Origin: Planoprotostelium fungivorum
Taxonomy: Eukaryota > Evosea > Variosea > Cavosteliida > Cavosteliaceae
Assembly (NCBI GenBank): GCA_003024175.1
Contig: MDYQ01000231.1
Location: 1-41,691 of the forward strand
Length of the DNA: 41,691 nt
Direction of reading: 5' to 3'
The notes under the pieces: generated by a model
What the model was told of the DNA's origin: nothing
Databases searched by the model: none
What the model saw: the letters and a program-made list of their open reading frames with translations, nothing else
Made by a program: the position numbers and the translations under genes
In this document: in pieces, positions 1 to 10,168 of the stretch
Layout of the letters: the number at the start of each line of letters is the position of its first letter
Position numbering within the stretch: the stretch's first letter is position 1

Positions 1-181
1 CTCACCCAGCTCAGGGTCTTCCCCCTCGTGACCGTTATTGTGACCGTGGCTCATGCTCGATCTTCGGCTGTGTTGCTGGTTGTGCGGGCGGGGAGAAGAC
101 TTAGGTTTCAATCGAATGCAAATTTCTCATCTCTACAACAGCAGCTCACCTGACCAACATGCTTCTTTGAATTTACGGGTC

Positions 182-3096
182 ATGCTGCGATATCGACGGC
201 TGATCGATCAGCTGAATCGTCATCCGTTCAATGCACTGAAGATTGGCGGTAAAGAGTCAAGATGCATGCGAAGTCTGTCGGGTGTAACGTCAGAGGAGGG
301 ATTACTCTCAGAAGTTACAGAGAGTGAGAGCAAGTGGTGGACCAGACCTTCTGACAAGGTGAAGGAGGATCACACGATGTGATCTGGTGATGTGATCACA
401 TCGCACGATTTGGAATTGAAACATTACCAGACGTCGATATCTGATCTATTGAAACCCATTACGGTCCAAGATAAGGATCCCCTTCGACTCGCATTTCTGC
501 GCGGCAACTACACATGTGAGACCATTCCACCGATTCGATCGAGAGGGACAACATGAGTTGAAGTCGTAACGACTCCACAGTTCCTCCATACGAAGCCACA
601 AAGCTTAAGACAGACATCGATCAAAACATTTCCCAGTTGCTGACCGATGAGAATGCAGCATTGGAGGTGATCCGCTCGTCTCCTCCCGATGATGTGGATC
701 GTCTGACGATGCGAAAGGTCAATTGTCATTTCGTGGCCAAGCTGTTGACGACACCCATATCGCAGTTGACTTCGGATGATTTCGAGCCCATCTTTAACTA
801 TTGGAGTCAAATCCATCCGAACGTAAGACATCCTCTCATCACATCACATCTCTCATCACATAACACGAACATTGCATCAATATCGCACTACATCTCATCA
901 TATCTCATCGCATCACAACATCGTGGCACCATCACATCACGATCCACTCGTCCGATCGATGACGCGCGACAGATCAACGAACTCATCACCTGGTATCATC
1001 ACCTGGTCGGAAGAGGCATCAGAGTGAGCGAACGCATGCACCAAAACATCCTCCACATCTTCTGCAAACCTTCAAAGTGAGTCACCGACGTGAAAAAAGA
1101 GACGTCGGGACCGTGACTCGAACAGTGGTACACCCAGCGAAGTCCTCGAATATCTCACGGCCCTCGCCGACAGCGGCGAAATCTCTACCAACATCTACCA
1201 CACTGTTCTCCTCGTGCAGATGCAAGATGGCGGACCAGTTCGCAACACGATCAGTCACATGAGGCAGTACAAGGTGGGAGGATAATAAGTATCATGTTTT
1301 ATTTCTTCGAAAGAGATTGAACGAATGCAGGTCAAACCTGATGCTGCCGTTGGAACTTTGATGCTGAGATGGGCCGTCGACCAGAGAGACGAAGACAAGG
1401 TGATGTCTCGTTGTAGACGATCGAGATCGTGGTGGCTGATGGAAACAGTTGAATGAATGGACCAAAGAATTGAGCCGTTTGCCCGGAGGCCTCACCGTCG
1501 CTCATTACATCGTGAGGATATTTCACGTTTCGATTTTATTTGGATTTAAAGTTTCTGCAGGAGTGGATGAGGTATTCGTATCTGCAGCACGACCCGAAGA
1601 GTGTCATGAGATATGCACAGTTGATTCGGGATGGAGGTGATGTCCATTGTTTCATCCATGATCATCATCCATCGATCGATCATCATCACCGATCATCTGC
1701 ATGACCAAACTTGATCGCGATCATCACATCATCACCATCGATCACCCATCAGACGATCGATCGTTGACGATCCATCACCATCATGCCATGACCAACACCA
1801 ACCAGGTCTTCCCATCACCCACGAAGTCCTATGTGCCGTTCTACGTTACAACGTCGACATGGACATCTTAGAATGGTTCAAGAGCGTCATCAGAAACGAT
1901 CTCGTCTGCAAGGAAACCTTCGAGATCGTCCTCGAATGCATCGTGCAGCGATCGGACTCCCATCAGCTATCTCTGTGGGAGCACATCTACAACACAAAGT
2001 GGGTGAGTCGGTGAGGTGATCGGCTGATGAGGGGCCAGTTACAAGCTCAGATTGCAATCGAAACAGATCCAGGCGATGAATCCGAACGTGTTGATGAGTT
2101 TCGTTCGGTTTCTGTGTCGAACGGGCATGAAGAAAGAGGTGAGATGCTGGTGAATTGTAGATCGCTGAGGGTGAGACGCAGGCAATCAAGTGGTTGGAAG
2201 AGTTGAGAACGGAGTACGCATCACTTCCACTGAACATTTGGACGACGGTGAAAAATTGTTCTGCGATCGTCTTCGTGATCGTCATCGCGATCATCGATGG
2301 GATCACGATCATCATCAATGTGATCACATCGGTGATCATCAGATGATCGCGATCACTCACGACATGCAGATGGTCCGATGTGTTGCACTCGAAATGGACT
2401 CGTATCACGGTGCTATTCTACTCTACGAAAATTGGACGACAGCGAATCGTGAGTCGTTCTCTCATGTCTTCCACTTTTTTCATGTCTTTCACTTTTTTCG
2501 TGTCCTTCACTTTTCTTTTTCACTTTCTTCAACGTCCTTCACTTCTCTTTACATGTTTCGTTTTTCTCACCTCTTTCACTTTTATTTTTCACTTTTTCGA
2601 TGTCTTTTTTTTCACGTCTTTCTTCTCATATGTTTCACTCTTCTCATCTTCTCACTCGAGATTAGACCCCAACGATCATTACAAGATCATGCTTGAGGTC
2701 ATGCTGGACCTCCATTTGCGAGCCAAGAACGAGAAGAAATTCATCGAAGTCTTAGACGACATGTTCACACGTGGCATCGAGTTGAGCGAGAGCTCACAAT
2801 ATTCCCTCCACTGCTTCAGAGCCATCACAAAAGATGAAGAGTTCATCCAGTGAGGAATACGTCTGCCGATCGCGCTTGCTCATCATCACAAGGTACATCG
2901 ACTCGGCAGTGCCTCCAGAAAAGTTCAAATTTGGAATGGGATCGCCGCCCAACTTCTTCACGGAGGAGAACGTGGAAGATGTGAGTTTGAAGATGTCATC
3001 GAGATCGTGATGGAAGATGGACTCGTGATGATGATGTCGCAGTTGAACACGATCACTTCGTGGGAGAGGTGGGTCCACTTGGTGAGAGATAAATAA
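182..3096 (+). CDS. PPR-like helical-repeat protein, probably mitochondrial
   Basis: The 15 exons are 182-358, 431-515, 581-822, 973-1076, 1126-1273, 1331-1399, 1449-1511, 1561-1636, 1806-2002, 2067-2138, 2182-2247, 2370-2448, 2666-2849, 2893-2980 and 3043-3096. They join in phase to 567 aa. The protein is a chain of helical hairpins about 35 residues long, for example ELITWYHHLVGRGIRVSE and EWFKSVIRNDLVCKETFE, which is the look of pentatricopeptide repeats. The first 35 residues (MLRYRRLIDQLNRHPF...) are basic with no acidic run until later, which suits a mitochondrial presequence. PPR proteins bind organellar RNA; that role is inferred from fold alone. The start at 182 was chosen for this presequence. 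The same frame is open back to an ATG at 53, and the frame of bases 1-170 is also open, so the 5' end is uncertain. Stop TAA lies inside AATAAA. Confidence 0.6.
2449..2665 (+). repeat. Pyrimidine-rich low-complexity intron of the PPR-like gene
   Basis: At 217 nt this intron is several times longer than its neighbours. It is filled with imperfect copies of a T-rich unit of the type TTTTTCAYGTCTTTCAC (about 2455-2650). The run reads open in two frames on the plus strand, giving F/S-rich spurious peptides, but the flanking exons join in phase only when it is removed. Confidence 0.6.
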
Positions 3097-3097
3097 A
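3092..3097 (+). promoter_or_regulatory. Poly(A) signal AATAAA overlapping the stop codon
   Basis: The TAA stop of the PPR-like gene (3094-3096) forms the middle of a canonical AATAAA. The convergent VPS25 stop is only 19 bp away, so cleavage of this transcript must fall inside the VPS25 3' region. Confidence 0.55.
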
Positions 3098-3115
3098 AGA
3101 GTCAAAGTTGTTTTA

Positions 3116-3801
3116 TCAGACAGAGAAGAATTTGACGCCCAAGTCTTCGTTGTTGTTACCACTGAAGATCTGTGCTCTGTTTTGTTTCTCCAGGCAAGTC
3201 AGAGCTTTGATGAGGACTTTCGTGTCTAAACCATGGAATTCTGAGACGATGATGTCAGCGTGAGTAAGGGAGGAGGATATTTCTACCTTCTCCCGCGGAG
3301 TCGTCTCCTTGTTGGATCTCATAGAGGGTCAAGATGGCATCGGTCTGTCCTCTATCGTTGACCCATCGGTATATCATGGATGCCCATTCTTCTGGTTTCC
3401 TCCAGTGGATCGTCAATCTCTTCTTCTCTTTCGTCTCCCACTCTCCGTTTCCTCTGCTGACGATCTCGTCAAAGATGGACAGGATGCCTTCCTGATTGAG
3501 TCGACCTTGAATGACAATGTGAGCGAGATGAAAAAGGGTGAGACGATCACGTTCAATCCTTGGATTGTGGAAGAGGCCATCTTTCGATCTCAACTCTTCC
3601 TCGAGATCTAATGAATACTTCTTGTGATACTTGCAGTAATCTAATACGAGACCGGCCCACATGTCTAACTGCTTCCTCCGTGTGTTGAGCACAGGCTGTA
3701 ATCTTCACAACATGAGTCCACTGCATTGACGACGATCGCACGAACGCTCACGTGAACGTTGGTGGTAATTCATAGAAGGCAGGGAAGTGGAAGGATGTCA
3801 T
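3116..3801 (-). CDS. VPS25: ESCRT-II subunit VPS25
   Basis: Exons on the minus strand are 3801-3752, 3702-3287 and 3240-3116, giving 196 aa (about 20 more than human VPS25). The start MTSFHFPAFYELPPTFTLQP matches the family's proline-rich N-terminus that docks on VPS22 and VPS36. It is followed by TRRKQLDMW, WRKPEEWASMIYRWV (about residues 107-121), EFHGLDTKVLIKAL (from 156) and the C-terminal GVKFFSV. Together these are two winged-helix domains. In ESCRT-II two VPS25 copies bridge the complex to VPS20 on endosomes. The first intron uses the acceptor at 3703 rather than the one 7 nt downstream: only that choice keeps phase and restores the conserved FTLQP. It starts 75 bp from divergent MTG1. 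VPS36, its partner, lies about 21 kb away in this window. Confidence 0.95.
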
Positions 3802-3876
3802 AGCTGTACAGCTGAACATCACATCACATCGTACCCCATTCTACAACCCACACATCACATCACATCGGGTTTAGAC
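3802..3876. promoter_or_regulatory. 75-bp divergent intergenic region (VPS25 / MTG1)
   Basis: Only 75 bp separate the two start codons, so both 5' UTRs and both promoters must fit here or inside the genes. It holds two copies of ACATCACATCACATCG (about 3818-3833 and 3851-3866) and a GCTGTACAGC palindrome next to the VPS25 start. Shared control is an inference. Confidence 0.5.
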
Positions 3877-5317
3877 ATGAGCGCAGCCATCTCCGCTCTC
3901 CTTCGACCAGGAAGAACCGCCGTTGGGCGATGCAACATCAAGATGGAGAGTGGCATCAGCTGGTATCCGGGTCATATGGAGAAAGCGACTCATGAGATGG
4001 CTCAACGTCTCAAGTATATAGACACTGTCTTCGAAGTCAGGGACGCTAGAGTATCCTTTATTGTAAATCACAATTGTAATCACACAAAGTGTGATCGTGA
4101 TGATGTATGTCTCCTTCAATCTCGTTCAGATCCCCTTCTCTTCCATCAATACGACGCTAGAGCAGATGTTACAGAAGAAGAGGAGAATCATCATCTTCAA
4201 CAAAGCCGATCTGGCAGATCCAGCCAATGAACAGGTACCATCTCATTCTAAAACATTTGACTCAAGAGAGACAGAAAATCACTGATTTTTACACATCGAA
4301 TCGCCAGCTGGTCAAATTCTTCTCAGCATCAAACGACACGAATCAAGATTGCATGAACCTCATCCGCTTTGCTATCAATGACGCACCAAAGAAAAAGGCA
4401 CCAACGAGACAGATCTACCAAGTGAATCATTTTAAGACAACATGCACATCATACATCACAATCCATCGAATCATCATCGTCTTGATATTGACATGCCATC
4501 AGACGATCGGAGGAGGAAAGAACGTAGAAGAGGACTATCGATCCGTCCACTCCATGATGATCATGGGCGTGCCCAATGTGGGCAAGAGTACCATCATCAA
4601 TCGCATGAGGAGAGCTTCTGGTGTCACGCATAAGAACAATGTCAAGACGGGGGCCTTACCTGGAGTCACACGTCACATCACTGCCTTTCGAGTGAGACTA
4701 CTTTTCATTCTCATCACGATGATCGTCCTCGTAATCACATAATCAATCACATCATCATCAATCACATCATCTGATATTCTACAGGTTTCAGAAGACCCCG
4801 TCGGCTACCTCGTGGACACTCCAGGAATCATGCTGCCCCGCATCAACACCGAAGATCAAGAGAAAGGTGTACCCTCCCATCATCATCATCTCACATCATA
4901 CCATCATCATCATCTCACATCATACCATCATCATCATCACCTCACTTCATCAGGTCTGAACCTCATCTTGACCCGAGCCATTCGCGATTCAGTCATCGTT
5001 CACCCCCAAACCGTGGCAGAGTTTCTCATCGAAAAGTTGAAGACGATGAATGCCTTAGACTGTCTCGAAGAGTGGGGCATCGATCCAAAGGTGGACGTGC
5101 ATCCGAACGACAACTTACTCACGATTGCAAAATCTCAAGGAATGATGGTGAGTGGACGGTGCGATGATTACGATGGTGGATGATGATGATCCAGACTGCC
5201 GATGGACAATACAATTTGGAGACGGCGTCGGCGTTCATCATCGATAAGTATAGAAAGGGAGAGCTCGGCAGATTCACACTCGACGACATCGACATGGAGA
5301 TCAAATTGAGGACGTAA
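3877..5317 (+). CDS. MTG1: Mitochondrial ribosome-associated GTPase (MTG1/YlqF family)
   Basis: Exons are 3877-4050, 4130-4234, 4275-4421, 4503-4691, 4785-4866, 4954-5147 and 5195-5317, giving 337 aa. It is a circularly permuted GTPase: the G4 motif NKAD (about residues 85-88) precedes the G1 P-loop GVPNVGKST (164-172), followed by G3 DTPG (216-219). WYPGHMEKA near the N-terminus is the family signature. A 23-residue basic leader precedes it and suits mitochondrial import. Family members help assemble the large mitoribosomal subunit at the inner membrane. The C-terminal helical domain ends with DKYRKGELGRFTLDD, which is typical of YlqF/MTG1. Introns carry CATCA repeats, and intron 5 is largely a tandem repeat. 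Confidence 0.93.
4877..4950 (+). repeat. 24-bp tandem repeat filling an MTG1 intron
   Basis: Two perfect 24-bp units (4877-4900, 4901-4924) and a diverged third (4925-4950) make up nearly the whole intron at 4867-4953. Each unit begins CCATCATCATCATC and ends with CATCATA. The final unit drifts into CTTCATCAG, which is the splice acceptor. Confidence 0.85.
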
Positions 5318-5351
5318 GAGGGTGCATCGCGATGAGACGAGTGGATTCTAT

Positions 5352-5884
5352 TCAAAGGGCGGGAGGCTTCGTCCAGTCTTCGTTCGGGCATTTTTCTTTC
5401 AATAGAGGAACGAGACTTTCCAAACTGCGAACAAAGTTTCTGTGCATATCTCTCATACCTGATGCAAGATGAGACGTCGTTGGAAGCTGCGTCTTTCACC
5501 TTCTAACCGACGTGACTCTTTCGTGTCTTTAGCAGAGTCCATCTGATTGTTGACGTCCACGAGTGCATTTTGATATCCTGTTTCGGTGTCAGACAACGAT
5601 GGAGTGATGTAGGAATCACTTCGAATGTGCTCGGCGGTGACCTCTTCGACACTGGAATCCACATTTTTGGGTCTACGTTCTAAGATCTTGATCTGCTCTT
5701 CCAACATAGTCTTCTCTTGTTTCCAAGCTTCCATCATCGTTCCATCCGTTCTGGCCTCATGATGCACCAGGCTGAATTTGAGATTCGAGATGATGAAGTC
5801 CATGTTATCTTTGAACAATCGACAGTCTTCGGCGGAAGGGTTTCCATCCTTCGTCGTAGTGTTTGTCTTCGTGAACCAGCTCAT
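5352..5884 (-). CDS. Small helical protein of unknown function
   Basis: Two exons, 5884-5500 and 5458-5352, give 163 aa starting MSWFTKTNTTTKDG. I do not recognise the family. The protein is mostly charged helix: residues about 50-75 (EAWKQEKTMLEEQIKILERR) and 118-150 look like coiled coil, and it ends KEKCPNEDWTKPPAL. The intron was chosen because donor GTGAAAGACG and acceptor TTGCATCAG keep phase and turn the downstream sequence into an ordinary protein end. Without that intron the exon stops early. The gene is convergent with MTG1 (34 bp between stops) and divergent from CDC123 (106 bp between starts). It could be a small organellar or cytoskeletal factor, but nothing in the sequence proves either. 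Confidence 0.7.
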
Positions 5885-5990
5885 GATGATTCTGATGATG
5901 TGGGATCTGTGATGTGATCGCAAAAAAATCGACAAGAGAGGATATTTATCTACAACTCTATCAACGGCCGAACATCACGCCGTTGACCCG
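5885..5990. promoter_or_regulatory. 106-bp divergent intergenic region
   Basis: The region lies between the starts of the small helical protein and CDC123. It contains ATATTTATC (about 5942) and an A-run (5921-5929). It must hold both promoters; no specific factor site is recognised. Confidence 0.35.
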
Positions 5991-7857
5991 ATGGATGGGA
6001 GCAGCAGTCCCCCTCTAAACTACACATCGCCTCGAATACAGAGAGAGGTCTTTCGCAGTCATCTTCTATTGTCAGGTGATGTTCGCACCATCGTCTCATC
6101 ATCCAGACGATCGACGATCGCTCTTAGAAGAGAGACTGAAAGGGTACAGACCAAGAGATTTTAGACCTCGGAATACGTCCTTGCGATGTCGAACTCTATC
6201 GACGGAGACATTATCAAGGTGAAGGAAGTCAACTGCAGCGGCTGACGCGATGAAGCGTCTTTCAGTATCAACACGTGGTATGATGCTCTGCGAGAACACA
6301 CATTTCGCACTGAAACGGTCGATTTGAGTTTCGAGGAGGCCCAATCGATCGTCACTGTCTTTCTATCTAAGAGACAAGCGGGAGTGGATCTTTCGAAAGA
6401 GAGAGACATATTACAAAAGGTAATGGATGCGTCAACAAGTCTAATGGATTGTAAATGACACGATGCAGCTGGCCGTGCGCTTAGATTGGATCATCAAGAA
6501 CGACTTCAATCGGAGATGTTTCATCAAACTCAACACGAGAAGGTGAACACCATTACCCTCAATTATCATCACTGACTCCCGATTAGTCCGAAAGATGCAC
6601 CCATCTACGATTTCAATGTGAGCACTGGTCACCCACTCGAATCAAAATTCAAATATTGAACTATCATCACAGAGCCAGACGGTGAAAAAAGCCATCATCA
6701 GCGAGATCTCCAGGTTAGAGCCACAAGAAAGAGACGACAACAACGAAACGATCGCGTTCGTCAAGGCAACGAATCGCTGTCTAGTCACTTCTTCGGGTAT
6801 AGAGGCAGTGCAGGTGCCGTTGATTCGACTTACGTCTCATCTCACATGCGGATGACATCAGGTGCTGACGAGGTCCATGCGTATATATGAAGACCTCATC
6901 AAATGCATTCAATTCGGAGAGAAACACTTTGAGGCCAAGTTGGTCATCAGAGAGTGGTTAGAAGAGGTCATCAACAAACCTGAGATGGTGAGTCTCCTTC
7001 TTCTATGTACTCTCTTCCATGCGTGTGCCGTAGATCATCCTCATGACTCACATCTTCTCCCAAAACATCGTCCATACATCTCTATCGATATCGTACGATG
7101 CGTCAGATTCAAATGAAATAAAACACATCGCGATCGATTTTAAAGAGAGACACAGGAGTTTCGGTGCTTCGTGTGTAAGAATCAAATGAATGCCATCACA
7201 CAATATTTCTCCATGTGTCACTTTCCTGATCTGGCACCACGGAAAGAAGAGATCCAGAAGAAGATCCTGCACTTCTTCGACACGCAGTTGAAGAACAAAC
7301 TCACCCATAACAACTATGTGGTGAGCCTGTGAGATTGTTGTGAGGCAACTGAGGGGAACAGGTGGATCTATTTATAGGCAGGGATCGTATATTGATCATT
7401 GAATTGAACCCCTTTGTGAGTTGGTCACCATCACCATCATCATTACCGTCGTGGCATCATCGATCGACATCTCATGCGTTGTGTCATCGATCACGACGCG
7501 ACCGTCATCACATCTTCTAAGACGTCCATAGCACAACGGAGCCGGTGCAGGACTCTTCAGTTGGGCCACCGATCGGTGAGACGATGAGACACCTCATTCC
7601 TCACATCAGACAGCGACACTCTCATGAACGGACCTCTAGAATTCAAGATCCTCCTGCAACCTGCACACAACGTCAGAGAACACGTGCCCGATCAGTGGCA
7701 ACGTCTCATCAGCAGCGAGTTTCACAATTCAGAAGATGAAGATGATGAAGACCCCGATATCGATGAGCCGGTCGCGTATTGGCCTTGGACACTCGCGGCG
7801 GTGATGGTGGTCGGTTCTGTCATCACCGGCAGGCTCACGAGCCGGTTTGAAATATAA
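5991..7857 (+). CDS. CDC123: CDC123 (D123) family eIF2-assembly factor with a C-terminal membrane segment
   Basis: Eleven exons (5991-6075, 6107-6218, 6266-6419, 6469-6542, 6587-6617, 6673-6813, 6862-6987, 7156-7320, 7362-7415, 7532-7575, 7614-7857) give 409 aa. CDC123 is an ATP-grasp-like protein that helps join eIF2 gamma to eIF2 alpha. Family landmarks are SINTWYDALREHTF (the FSAWYPFFRG position), FIKLNTRSPKDAP (FPKLNWSAPRDA), EFRCFV (242-247), ILIIELNPF (306-314, metal-binding E and N) and AGLFSWATDR. Unlike human CDC123, the protein continues with an acidic stretch (SEDEDDEDPDIDE) and then WPWTLAAVMVVGSVITG (about 385-401), a likely transmembrane helix, followed by a short basic tail. 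This resembles a tail anchor. The 65-residue N-terminal part before the family core is unassigned. Confidence 0.88.
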
Positions 7858-7896
7858 ATGGTGTTGATTTCTGTCTTTTGTTTGATGAGATGTTCT

Positions 7897-8000
7897 TTCT
7901 AATGTGATGCCTTTTGTGGTGTGAAGTTTCTTTGTGGTGTGAAGTTTGCTTGTGATGTGAAGTTTCCTTATGATGTGATGCTTCTTTGTGGCGTGATGCA
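7897..8000 (+). repeat. 18-bp tandem repeat downstream of CDC123
   Basis: About 5.5 copies of an 18-bp unit run from 7897 to about 8000. The best copies are 7913-7930, 7931-7948 and 7949-7966 (consensus YTTGTGRTGTGAAGTTTC); the outer copies are diverged. It sits in the 290-bp gap between the CDC123 stop and the stop of the convergent Ser/Pro-rich gene, probably in one or both 3' UTRs. Otherwise that gap holds nothing I recognise. Confidence 0.85.
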
Positions 8001-8147
8001 CATCACATGTTCGCATGAGATGGATAGACATTTCGGGTCGTCGTACAAGTTTATAATGATTCGTTCGTTATCGTGTGCTGGTGTGAGCTCTTTGAACCGT
8101 GAGGGTGAGATTGTTGTGCGTGGAGATATCTAATGTTCAGATGGGGT

Positions 8148-8868
8148 TTACTCTTCCAACCACCAGAAGCTGCCTTTGGGGGATGATGTCGCTCCCATAC
8201 TGCGGCTGTGTCCGAATCCCTTCTGAGATGGTGCCTTCGCTGTTGAAGCAGGTGAAGCCGATAGAGGTGAGGCAGATGAAGGGCTCGTGGTAGAAGATGT
8301 AGATGGTGAAGAGGCGAAACTGTAGCTGACGCATATTCCCCTCAGATTGGGGCTGTCGTTTCCAGCAAAGCTACGACTGGTGCTCAAGAGGGCTGCATGC
8401 TTCTTCTTCGTCTGTCTGATGGGTGTGTTCGTGGAGCCAAGAGCCTGCAATGGAGTGAGTTCGTGAGAATGATACGGGAATGATGGTCACCTTCTTCAAG
8501 TCATCGTTCTGTGACAGGTCGTATGATCGGCTGGAGTATAAGAGTTTCTTGGAGACGGGGGCAGATGGTGGAGATGTGGGAGGAGTGAACTGTGTCTGAA
8601 TGGTAGTCGTCTTTCTCATGGTAAGGGCTTGATCGTTCAAAGTCTGTCGATAGTTCTTCAAGTCCTCCGAAATGTTCATCCTAACGCTCTCGCGCATAAA
8701 TCCTCTCTGTGATTCCTTCGCACCATCAGCTACCATCACCCATCCACCTCTATACTCACAGTAAGTGGCATCGTGTTCGTATGTGAGTGCGTGTGCGTGG
8801 AGTTGTGGCTGCTTGAAGTGAGCTTGAGCTTCTCCCCGTCTCAACACTTTTCCGACTTGGATTTTCAT
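8148..8868 (-). CDS. Ser/Pro-rich protein of unknown function
   Basis: Two exons, 8868-8491 and 8444-8148, give 224 aa. Residues 1-75 look folded (MKIQVGKVLRRGEAQAHF, HDATYCEYRGGWVMVADG), with two short beta-like stretches. The rest is low complexity: a TPPTSPPSAP segment near 95-104 and a Ser/Ala/Thr-rich segment (SSPSTSSTTSPSSASPLS). It ends KGSFWWLEE. I recognise no family. Reading phase is preserved over the intron GTGACC...TTGCAG. It is convergent with CDC123 and lies 148 bp downstream of the DnaQ-like gene on the same strand. Disordered adaptor or cytoskeletal protein are both possible guesses. Confidence 0.65.
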
Positions 8869-9016
8869 CGACCTCTCTTCTCACTGAGGTGGTGAATAGG
8901 AGGGAACAGGTGCCCCCTCCACGACACAAAGGATACTTCTAAGGGGCACGATGTGGCATCAGATGAAATAGACCTCTCGAATAAAACGTAAAACACCCGG
9001 TATTTCATACTACATT

Positions 9017-10068
9017 TCACTGAGGCGGGACCGTGTGGATTACCCTTGCACGTTTGTCCTCTAATTCGAGTCTCTTCTTCACGATGTCCGAGTTGAGCAT
9101 GGACACGTAGACGTTGGCGAGCAGCTCGGCGTCAGTCAGGGCACTGTGGACCGTTCGGTTGATGTTCACGTCGTAGTGGTTGGCTAAATCGCCCAGCGAA
9201 TAGGGCTGGCCCGGTCGAATGCTGCGGAAGAAACTGAAAGAAATATCAGCGTGAGAGAATGAGCGACCCTATCTGCTGCACCTCTGCGTGCAGAAAACTT
9301 TCGGGGCTTCTTCGAAAGATATGGAATACTTGTTCAGTTCATTCAAGAGCATGCGTGTGTCGAAAGCGGCATTGTGAGCGACGAGCAATTTGACGCCAAA
9401 GAGGAAGTCGATGAAGTCCCTTAAGACGACTTCAGATGGATCTTCGCGTTGGATGAATGATTCAGACAAGTTGTGGGCTGCGAAAGCCATGCGATGGATC
9501 GAAAAGATGGGACCTTCACAGTGTGAGGATGTGACTCGTGTTTTAGCATGGTGTGTGATAGGATGGAATTTCATATCACCTTGCTCATTTGCATCGCATT
9601 GGAAACGAGTTGGCCGACAATACGAACGAAAGTGAACTCTCGTCTTTCTTCCATCGATGATCTCGGTCGCACCGATCTCGATGATCCTGCGGATGTATCA
9701 AGATGGTGAAATGTTATCGTCATCGAACCTGTCCTGACTGCTGAAGCCCGTCGTCTCCAGATCGAAGCAAACGATCCGACCGGTGGTGATCGGGAGGGTG
9801 GCCTTCTCTAAACTCTCTATCGTCGAACCATCTCCGACAAAATTTGACTTCTGTGCATTCTTCTCGATGATGTACGCTGCCAAAGCATCCTCCTGATCGC
9901 GTCAGCTCTTCTTTGGAGGAGGATGATTACTTGACTGTCTGCAGTCCAAGAAGAGGGTAACTGTCTCGGTTTTTTCGTGGCACTCTGTTGTGAGCTGGTC
10001 TCTTCTGAATGAGCATCCTCTGTGCTGTTGGTGAGAGCCTCTACACCCGATGAACTCTGATCGCTCAT
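9017..10068 (-). CDS. DnaQ-like DEDDh 3'-5' exonuclease
   Basis: Exons 10068-9931, 9892-9729, 9686-9580, 9513-9282 and 9233-9017 give 285 aa. The DEDDh active site is complete: FDLETTG (D90, E92), AHNAAFD (D188) and HSALTDAE (H243, D248). Between them, GPIFSIHRMA takes the place of the bacterial VHGI segment. The end LGDLANHYDVN...HSALTDAELLANVYVSML closely follows the epsilon subunit of bacterial DNA polymerase III (LCARYEID...LHGALLDAQILAEVYLAM). The first ~80 residues are Ser/Glu-rich and not part of the fold. Such nucleases proofread DNA or trim nucleic acids; substrate and compartment cannot be read here. A bacterial origin is an inference from the epsilon-like C-terminal half; five spliceosomal introns show it is now a host gene. 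Confidence 0.88.
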
Positions 10069-10168
10069 TCGGATCTTGAAATGAGATCGTGGCGGGTTGA
10101 TGTGACTGACATGTCACACGACATGATACGAACAAGCGTCTATAAAACAACAAGGATCATTTATCGAT

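Noticed and set aside
2461-2650. F/S-rich peptide read through the PPR-gene intron as a membrane segment
   Set aside because: The flanking exons join in phase with the PPR-like protein only when this pyrimidine repeat is spliced out.
5440-5460. A 19-nt mini-intron in the small helical gene
   Set aside because: A 41-nt intron slightly upstream (GTGAAAGACG to TTGCATCAG) keeps phase and gives a sensible protein end; 19 nt is too short to splice.
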